A DNA stretch of 64,000 nt, taken from the NCBI GenBank assembly GCA_012295275.1, contig CM022672.1:11829904-11893903 (forward strand), given 5' to 3'. The translations under genes and the position numbers were made by a program. Source of the stretch: Chrysomallon squamiferum. Taxonomy: Eukaryota > Mollusca > Gastropoda > Neomphalida > Peltospiridae. Numbering within the stretch: position 1 is the stretch's first letter; each line of letters starts with the position of its first letter. The notes beneath the pieces were generated by a model that was not told the DNA's origin, did not search any database, and worked only from the letters and a program-made list of their open reading frames with translations. This document shows positions 57,001 through 64,000 of the stretch, piece by piece.

Positions 57001-57960
57001 AATGACTCATGCAAAATTTAAAAATTTGTAGAGAAATATTATAAAACTAGAGAAAAATACACCAAACAAACAAAATATAATAATAAAATTTTAAAAATTA
57101 ACTACTTAAAAAAATAATTTAAATTTCATTTTGTTTTCAACTCTGCAGGAATTATTAATTGCAATGAAAAAATATACCACTCTTTTAGTTATGATATTTA
57201 ATCAGACCTTAATAATAATAACTGTAAAAAATTCTATAACACTCTTTTTAAAAAAAACAGTGGAAAGAATTTTTTTATAAAATAAACAAATGAATAAAAA
57301 CATCAATAATAAAAATTCCAGTAATTTTGAATCTGAATCTAAGATAATACTTAAGAAAAAAGTGTATTATATTCTATTGTGGATAATTTATTAAGAAATT
57401 CTCTTTGTTCGATATCATATTTTCGCTTTATATCCTTCAAACTGACTTCATAATAGTCTCAGAAAGCAAAAGAAAACACAATCAATCAAATATTAATAAA
57501 TAAATTATCAGATGTTTTTTGTTTGTTTTTTTTGTTATAGAAAGAAAGGAAAGGAAAAAACAAGTGATGTATGAATGTGAACAAGTAAAATCTTTGAATG
57601 CTTTACTGTTGAGATTGGGGAAAAAATATTAAAATGTAACTTCTTTACTAGATAGTTTTGACACAAAGGTTCACTAAGGATGTTTAAGTGAACTATCATT
57701 CATTACAACAACCAAACAGGAAAATCTCTGAATGGTTTTCTTAATTAATGACTTTGAAAGAAGCAAAAAAATCTAACCTTTATTCTGAGACATTTGGCCA
57801 TAAAGTTTCATTCACGATTTCAAAGTGAATTTTCACTACAAAAGGAGGAGGAAATGTTTTATGTTGTAACACACACACAACCATTCTCATTTAATGTTAT
57901 ATTACCTCACAGCTATAGAAGATAATAAGTAACAGCAACAAAACCAAGTCTAGCTCCAAT
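57001..57960. other. AT-rich non-coding, nothing recognised
   Basis: No gene evidence and no clear tandem unit. A short tttttgttatagaaagaaaggaaag purine run lies at about 57530-57560. Confidence 0.5.
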
Positions 57961-57964
57961 TATC

Positions 57965-58112
57965 AGCAAGTGATGTTTTATTAGTAGTACCTTCCCACAG
58001 ATTGGAAAATACAACACACAGCCTTTGATAAGTTAGTCATGGTACATTAGTTGGAAAATTTTCCACACCAGAAATGGATCCAGAGACCTTGTGTGTCCTC
58101 TAAACACTGAAG
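57965..58112 (-). mobile_element. near full-length tRNA-derived SINE copy
   Basis: All landmarks appear in order on the plus strand: tcagcaagtgatgttttatt; agtaccttcccacagattgg; acagcctttgataagttagt; catggtacattagttggaaa; ccagaaatggatccagagac (B box region, tggatcc); and cctctaaacactgaa (reverse A box). Spacing fits the consensus remembered for mollusc SINEs. It is the best-preserved copy in the window. Confidence 0.85.
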
Positions 58113-58164
58113 AAAAGGAGAGATAAAATTCACTGGTGTTACTTGATTGGTTATTAAACTTTTT

Positions 58165-58262
58165 TCTCTAGCAGCAAGGGCTAATTTACATACCTCTTCT
58201 GACAGCAAACAACCATAAAGCATGACCTTTGACAAAACTGCTCCTCATTACTATTTAGTGTC
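58165..58262 (-). mobile_element. SINE body fragment
   Basis: ctctagcagcaagggctaat, then acatacctcttctgacagca, then gcatgacctttgacaaaact. This is the same body order as the adjacent copy, only 55 bp after it and in the same orientation. The remainder towards the tRNA-like head is not recognisable. Confidence 0.75.
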
Positions 58263-58439
58263 TTGCTAAGCATTTGCACGAATTCTTTAATAAATATTTT
58301 ACTAGAGAATGCAAATAAATTAATAATAATAATAATACTAATGGTTTCATTTCCGTCATTTTATGGAATAAGGCTTTATTGAACATGTCATCATTTGTAA
58401 GGACAGCCAGTAAACTCTCTGAAATAATAAATATGTCAG

Positions 58440-58760
58440 ATGTCAACTAATGGTGCGTCAGGTTTGATTTAAAGGTATAGAAGCTTCACACTTCTCTTGC
58501 AGAATCTGGTGATGTAACTGATGCTAATTGATGTTACTTCCTTCAGAATTTTAATGACTAGTTTACCAAGTGCACCTGCATTTAGCTAACAGTTAGGGAG
58601 GGGAGCATGTATTTGTCAATGTCAGAACCCAAAATTTTCTAGAAAAAGTTTCCACATGAAGATTTTGGAGACTCTCAACAGTTCAGAAATTCCAAACCCA
58701 TCCAAATGTCTCAGCCTGTTAGAATTGGATTTAATGGGGCAGAGCTAAAATGTTAGGTAT
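58440..58760. other. non-coding, ordinary complexity
   Basis: No repeat or gene recognised; gatgctaattgatgttactt and ctgcatttagctaacagtta give only weak regulatory hints. Confidence 0.35.
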
Positions 58761-58905
58761 TTGTTTTAGAAGTATAATTTAATTACTAGAGCAATATCTT
58801 TTCAAAGAAGTTTTAATAAATTTGTTTTAAAAGTTTAGTTTAATTACAGGGGCAACATCTTATCCAAAATCTTTATATGTGTTTGAAGAATGCACTTAAA
58901 TTACG
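58755..58905. repeat. tandem repeat, about 68-bp period, two to three units
   Basis: ttgttttagaagtataattt aattac followed by gagcaatatcttttc (58760) and ttgttttaaaagtttagttt aattac followed by gggcaacatcttatc (58822) are clear copies. A decayed third (gtttgaagaatgcacttaaa ttacg) is at about 58881. Confidence 0.8.
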
Positions 58906-58984
58906 AGAAACTCTTCGCAAAAAAACATTATTTCTCTGATTGTAATATCCTTTTTTGACATTCGTGTTTTGATTTAATAACTAA

Positions 58985-59163
58985 AATAACACAGAGTCTT
59001 GTCTGCTACAAAGTAGGATGTGGTAAAGTACTTGCTTTAAAGCTGGATGATTATAAAGTTATTCTTTTTTTAACTGTTTTTGCTGTTTCTTTTTCTTTTT
59101 TAAATTATTTCATTTATTTATAATCATTAATAATTACTATAAAAAATGTATTATATATATTTA

Positions 59164-59197
<34 letters not shown>

Positions 59198-59560
59198 ATT
59201 ATTATTTTTATTATTATGGTTTATCATAAATTGGATTATTAAAATCATTATCTTTTGGCAGCTCTTCTTTTTTTTTTAATTATTAAAACAGCACAGGAAG
59301 TGTCTTTTACAAACTTATGTGTGATAAAATATGTTTTGAAATTTAATGATGACATAGTGAACCTTTTTTGGCATTTTGTTTTAAAAAAAAGAAAAAAATT
59401 AGTAACTAAAACATTACAGAACATGACTTTTACAAACCCAACTGGGGTGTGATAAAGAAATAAGTTTTAAAACAGGATGATTACCAAGTTATGACATCTA
59501 AATCTGGACTGTTACAAAGGAATGTCTGTTGATGTTGGTGGTATTAAAACAGGGAGTGTT
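58985..59560. repeat. degenerate tandem copies with aagctggatgattataaagtt / ATT microsatellite
   Basis: The segment gggatgtggtaaagtacttg, then ctttaaagctggatgattat aaagtta (58990-59062) recurs as ggggtgtgataaagaaataa, then gttttaaaacaggatgatta ccaagtta (59444-59492). An intermediate copy (atgtgtgataaaatatgttt) lies near 59317. An (ATT)n microsatellite at 59161-59218 sits between copies. Confidence 0.6.
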
Positions 59561-59679
59561 TACTACTGTTACAGAAGTTAATGACAAACTATTAAATATC
59601 TGACTAACTGAAAGTGAATCTGACCTTCTGATTAACTGTTACTATTGTTGTTTTTTTTGTCTTTTTACAGGGACTGTTT

Positions 59680-59880
59680 TACAGACTATTGTTTGTATTT
59701 TTGTTTTTTAAATGAATAGGAAGGTTTTAATATATATATATAATGAATAGTTGAAAATGTACATACACACAAATGCACATACAGAGACACATATGTATAC
59801 ACACGTACAGATAAATAAGTTTGTAGATACATACTTCCATCCATACATACAAACAAACATACATACACACTTACATACAA
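59680..59880. repeat. short TA run and CATA/CACA low complexity
   Basis: (TA)n at about 59731-59741 and acatacacacaaatgcacat-type sequence over 100 bp. Confidence 0.8.
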
Positions 59881-59939
59881 AGGTATACAGCTAAAATTTA
59901 ACTGGCATCTCTAACAGACTATTTTCACAAATTAGCTGC

Positions 59940-60050
59940 CACAGATAATTTACAGGCATTATTTATAGACATTCCACTGAGCACATTTGAACCTGGGACC
60001 TACTACAGCTCATTCAAACACTCATACAATGAGCTACATGTACTATGTGC
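59940..60050 (-). mobile_element. tRNA-derived SINE fragment, tRNA-like end
   Basis: The plus strand reads gcacatttgaacctgggacc (reverse B box, GGTTCAAATG on minus), then ctacagctcattcaaacactc, then atacaatgagctacatgta (reverse A box region, TAGCTCATTGTATGAG on minus). A/B spacing is tRNA-like, and this is the most tRNA-like segment in the window. Upstream body is degraded. Confidence 0.75.
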
Positions 60051-60261
60051 ATATCCATTTATTAAGAACAAAAAATCAGATTTGTGATGACTTTTTCATA
60101 TTAGTTCCTACTTTGTTTAATCTACTTGTTAATAAAATTATTTTTAAATTAATATTTGTTTAATTACACATCTCAATACGTTACTGTTAACAGTTATTAG
60201 CTATTAGTATGTTTATTGTATTAAAACATCAAAGAAGATACCTGCTGATGCTCATGGGTTA

Positions 60262-60355
60262 CTCTTACTGATTAGCAGCAAGAAATATTTTTATATAGAC
60301 CTTATCATAAACAGAAAAAAAACGTCTTTGATAAAACAGTCAAAGGGCATGAGCA
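60262..60355 (-). mobile_element. SINE body fragment
   Basis: actgattagcagcaagaaat, then tttttatatagaccttatca (the ccttcccaca equivalent, diverged), then cgtctttgataaaacagtca. The order matches the SINE body; the head is missing. Confidence 0.65.
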
Positions 60356-60599
60356 GTTATAGGAATATTAATAGTCAACATTTACATAACTGTTTGTTTA
60401 TAGATAAGATATTTTTTAAAGTCTCTTTTTTTTTTGTGTATATTTTATTACAAACTGAGAAAAATATTAAAACTGAAAAGAGGTTTCTTTCATCTTTGTA
60501 TTTAAACAAGCCATTAACCATAATAAATTAGATGTGAATACAAGTGAAAACCGTGCATGTTTTTTAAATCTTGTATTTTTTTTTTCGGCTCCCGGTCTT

Positions 60600-60870
60600 C
60601 AACAAGATCAAGTTAACAAAAAGAAAACATTTTAGAAAAAAACCAACAAATAAATAAAAACAAATAAAAATAACCACTGATCAACTAGAAATTAATAAAT
60701 AAATAAATAAATAAATAAATAAACATTTTAGAAAATAAAAAAATAAAAATTATGAATAAAAAAACTGATTTTTATAACTTCTGCCATTTCATTTCCTTAA
60801 AATAAGAATGAACAATTTATCATTTCTTTCTTACTTTTTTTTTTTTAGTTATGATTATTATTATTTTTTT
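60600..60870. repeat. AAAT-rich low complexity
   Basis: (AAAT)n at about 60690-60723 and A-rich flanks. T run at 60837-60846. Confidence 0.9.
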
Positions 60871-61164
60871 AAATCTGTCACTTTGCTAAGCAAACCAACC
60901 AGCTGATTGACCACATCACCATAGATACCAGACATATTCTTGACCTTTAGGAGTTAACCATTACCCAAGAGATTTCGAAATGAAACCATTAACATATGAA
61001 GAAATTAAAAAAATGAAATCTATACGAAAATTTGATATGTATATAAAAGGTTAAGGAGCCAGATTTCAGAAGTACAAGAAATAACACAGAATAATCAGAG
61101 TTTCACAAATATACAAGATCACTGATAAACTTTTCCCTTACTTTCATTTTCTTTTCTTTTTTTC

Positions 61165-61570
61165 ACTATACTTATTTATTTATTTTTATAAAGTTTTATT
61201 TTTCACTGGCTTGTATGTACATCTTTATTACTCTAAGTTTTTATTTTTAATTTTATTATTATTATTATTATTATTATTCTTACATTATGTTTTCATTAAA
61301 TACATTTATTTTACTTTAAAAGAGGTTTCAGTTATTTATGGAATTGCATGAACATCTTTATTATAATTAATTTTTTTTTAAAGTTTTAATAAATAATATT
61401 TTCATTATATTTCTCTAAATTTGCTTTATTAAGAGGTTTCAGTTTTCACTGAATGGTATCAGTGTCTGTGTTATTTTATTTTATGACTGTTTTTCACTGC
61501 TTAATTTTTTTCATTGTTTCTCTTCAAATTACTTAATAAGTTTCATTTTACATCAGAGACATAAATCAGT
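61165..61570. repeat. degenerate tandem array, about 120-bp period
   Basis: The segments aagttttatttttcactggc (about 61191), aagaggtttcagttatttat (61321), aagaggtttcagttttcact (61432) and taataagtttcattttacat (61532) are related, and each is followed by a gnatgnacatctttatta-like block. An (ATT)n run lies within (61254-61278). Confidence 0.6.
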
Positions 61571-61639
61571 GTCTGACTACATCATTAAAAGTTCTGTTTT
61601 TTTAATATTTATCACAGCTTTTGTATTAAAATAATATTT

Positions 61640-61765
61640 TATGCATAATGAATACATACAATAATAATAAAAATACAAAATAAAATAAAATGAATTGAAA
61701 TAAAAATGAAAATGAAATGAAATAAAATAAAATAAAATAATATAAAATAAAATAAAAACAAGGAT
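61640..61765. repeat. (AAAAT)n pentanucleotide low complexity
   Basis: aaaataaaataaaataaaat-type sequence over about 100 bp. Phe-rich minus-strand frames here are artefacts. Confidence 0.9.
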
Positions 61766-61829
61766 TCCATTTAAAGTACAGACATGCAAATTGATTATTT
61801 AAATCCATGTTAATACCTGGTTTCTTATT

Positions 61830-62150
61830 TACTATAATTATATTATTTCAGTGTCCAAGTTATTTCTACCTATTCATAATGGCTTCCTGAATTTTATTTT
61901 GTATTGTTCCACTGTCGCATGGGTACCATATATTATCTGGCAAGATAATACAGATATTCTTGCTACTACTGTACTAATATCTAGACAACATATCTTTTGT
62001 CATCAAAAATTGCAATGCATCAATATGTCTTTATTAACTCATCCATTTATTATAAACTACAATATTCCTGAAAACTTAAACAGCTTAACCTTTGCCCTGT
62101 CTGACTCAACAGTGGTCTGTTCTTGTTGTGATTTGTCTCACTGAATTTCA
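61830..62150. other. 97-residue plus-strand frame, no support
   Basis: The frame at 61851-62144 is open and not made of simple repeat, but it has no domain that I recognise, no signal peptide and no convincing acceptor or donor. It is left unannotated as a gene. Confidence 0.25.
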
Positions 62151-62372
62151 CCTCCATGGCTTTGACATAATGACTTCTGTAATTCAGAATGAAGTCTCTG
62201 AAACTGGAGGTGACACCAGAAGCTGTGTGGATTAGGTAAGATTACTGTTAGGCAATTAGTATCTCACCAGCAGCTATGTAACATGGCTTTCACTCCCAGG
62301 CTAAACTGTGTGGTCCAGTCACACATCACTGATCAAAGCAGTGCGCTTCGTCGCACTTTGTTTTCAAAATTT

Positions 62373-62648
62373 GTCTCAGTGATAATCATTAAAAATTTGT
62401 ATTAGTGGTAATCACTAAAAATTTGTATTAGTGGTAATCACTAAAAAAATGTATTTGTGATACTCACTAAAAATTTGTATTATTGTTAATCATTAAGAAT
62501 TTATATAAGTGATAATCACTAAGAATTTTATCAGTGATAATCATTAAGAATTTATATTAGCAATAATAACTAAAAATGTGCATTAGTGATAACCATGAAA
62601 AAATGTATTAGTGATAATCACTAAAAAACTATTAGTGATAATCACTCA
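62373..62648. repeat. minisatellite, 26-bp period, eleven units, each with a dyad
   Basis: The unit is agtgataatcactaaaaatt followed by tgtatt. Unit starts fall at about 62378, 62404, 62430, 62456, 62482, 62508, 62533, 62559, 62584, 62610 and 62634, so the period is 26 (occasionally 24-25). The core AGTGATAATCACT is a perfect 6-bp inverted repeat about one base, and several units keep it intact. No unique spacers are present, so it is not a CRISPR array. Confidence 0.95.
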
Positions 62649-62649
62649 A

Positions 62650-63250
62650 ATTTCATTTATCCCAAATGCTTAGGGCTTAAAGGGTTTTTGATATCTGAAT
62701 TTTTTGTTTTTTGGATTTTAAGGAGATTACGAGAGAATGAGATCTAAGTCTCAATATAAAATATGTTTTATATTTCATATACAGCTTATACAAATAATCT
62801 AAAGATTATTTTTTATATATCTTTAATAATTTTGTGTACGAAACAAAGTTTGTATATGCAGAACAATCCTAAAATTGCAAAATATCTGTATCACCATAAA
62901 ATGTGCAGATGACATTCAAAGCAGACTACCTGAAAGGCAAAGAATTTGACTCATGCTGGTTTTAATTCAAATTATAAATAATGTTCACACACACACACTG
63001 CACTGAATTCTATTTTATTTAAAATATAAATTTTGAAAATATTCTACAACTCTGCAACTACATGTTCAAACAGACATTATTATCACAAATGTAATTACAA
63101 GAAGAAAAAAACCCTGAACATTCTGCAATGGCAGATTATTCAAGTACATCCCTCTAGAAAATTAAAAAAGTATAAAAATTAAAAAAAAATGAGGTTAATG
63201 GGTATCTTGGGGAAAAAAATAAAAATTACTGGCAAATATTGACTTCAGAA
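62650..63250. other. AT-rich non-coding, nothing recognised
   Basis: A short (CA)n at about 62987-62999. No gene evidence. Confidence 0.5.
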
Positions 63251-63459
63251 GTTTTGAACAAACAACGATAATACTTCTTTTTTTTTTTTTACGTTTTACT
63301 CTCACTTTACGAGTTTGTTTTTTGTTTCAGAATTGTTTGGCAATATCTACAGCAGTTTGGAGAAAATACAATGTTAACATTCCTGCAATTGACTACACAA
63401 TAAAAATGCATTGTGTAACTCTTTGAAGAGTGAGGTAATTTAGATGAGTTAGATAACAG

Positions 63460-63700
63460 ACACAAGAACACTTTCTATTGTAAAAGTCTTCAAGTCTTGC
63501 GCTAATGTCAGATCCAAACAAAATGGCCGACAAGCAAAATTGTATCCTGACTATCAGATCCCTTTGTATGCAAAGAAGACTTTCTATTGTGAAAATCTTC
63601 AACAGTCTTGTGGAAATGTCAGCAACCTCTTCCTACTGGAAATTCAGAATCAATCCCATTGTATATAAAATTACTGATAATGTTGAAGTACCATGAATCT
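63460..63700. repeat. tandem duplication, about 109-bp unit, two copies
   Basis: actttctattgtaaaagtct tcaagtcttgcgctaatgtcag (63470) matches actttctattgtgaaaatct tcaacagtcttgtggaaatgtcag (63579). Both are followed by loosely related sequence (a caaaattgtatcctg / ccattgtatataaaa segment). Plus- and minus-strand frames of 63-69 residues across it are not conserved between copies. Confidence 0.8.
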
Positions 63701-64000
63701 TAGGTTCAGTCCTACTGAACTAACATGTCAGTACCACCTAAAAACATTTGAAATATATTTTCCCATTCAGACCATCACATCGTAACTGCTTCATTAAAAA
63801 CTGTAGAATATTTTCCTGTCTATGAGAAGGTATGCATAAATGAACTCTTGCTGCTAGTCAAAACAGATTATGTGATACCACTGACTTTCAGTTTTCATTA
63901 TCTACATAGTCCTTGACCACACACATATTAAAGATACCGTAAAAACGATAGATTAAAAATGTCTTTGAGTTAATTATTATATAAAACATTTCTGTCTTCC
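63701..64000. other. non-coding, nothing recognised
   Basis: Ordinary AT-rich sequence to the end of the window. Confidence 0.45.

Noticed and set aside
59940-60050. Functional tRNA gene on the minus strand
   Set aside because: A and B boxes are good but the acceptor and anticodon stems do not pair; it belongs to the SINE family.
61851-62144. 97-residue plus-strand frame
   Set aside because: Not repeat-derived, but without a signal peptide, known domain or splice context; length is within chance for this much AT-rich DNA.
62373-62648. CRISPR-like regular direct repeats
   Set aside because: The 26-bp units abut without unique spacers and the DNA is clearly animal; it is a minisatellite.
1-64000. 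LINE or retrovirus-like coding remnants
   Set aside because: No reverse transcriptase, integrase, transposase or capsid-like residues recognised in the translated frames on either strand.

Overview
This is AT-rich animal (metazoan) DNA that is almost entirely non-coding. It has no bacterial operons, no long open reading frames, no rRNA genes and no intact functional tRNA gene. The source is most likely a mollusc. The main reason is a dozen or so degenerate tRNA-derived SINE fragments whose body and tail match, from memory, a short-interspersed-element type common in molluscan genomes: a motif like CCTTCCCACAGACAGG, then TTTGATA, then a GAGAAATAGCCC block, then a tRNA-like B box and A box. Dense GT, GA, ATT and A/T microsatellites and many old minisatellites fit this too. 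I cannot assign a class.

The only convincing coding segment is one short exon on the minus strand (42481 down to 42355). It encodes a 42-residue N-terminus with a basic stretch and a hydrophobic signal-peptide core. It ends in a phase-1 GTGAGT splice donor and has an in-frame stop upstream of the start. The CG- and CT-richer block at about 42520-43080 is the likely promoter and 5' UTR. On this reading, 1-42354 is a very large first intron (more than 42 kb) of a secreted or membrane protein gene. 43080-64000 is the upstream intergenic region. No second exon was found.

Layout. 1-5.4 kb holds SINE remnants and tandem repeats with periods of about 134, 170 and 50 bp. 5.4-14 kb is AT-rich, with three blocks of higher sequence complexity (7.2, 9.0 and 10.6-11.2 kb) and microsatellites. 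14-16.2 kb has a minisatellite carrying three long poly(A) tracts, a purine-rich stretch and an AT-rich tandem array. 16-26 kb is mostly AT-rich with several minisatellites. 26.5-31 kb has complex blocks (one with a POU-octamer palindrome), a 79-bp minisatellite and a SINE in the opposite orientation to most others. 31-42 kb is dominated by low-complexity and minisatellite DNA. 42.3-43.1 kb is the exon and promoter. 43-50.5 kb has very long GA and GT microsatellites and a degenerate minisatellite. 50.5-54.8 kb has three copies of another dispersed repeat and a second SINE type. 55.5-60.4 kb has a 93-bp minisatellite and a SINE cluster. 61-64 kb ends with a regular 26-bp array built on a palindrome, and a 109-bp duplication.

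Nothing here demonstrates a new functional system. The items most worth following are the signal-peptide exon, the complex blocks that may be conserved enhancers, and the regular tandem arrays. Repeat periods and positions were read by eye from shared anchor motifs, so array ends are approximate.
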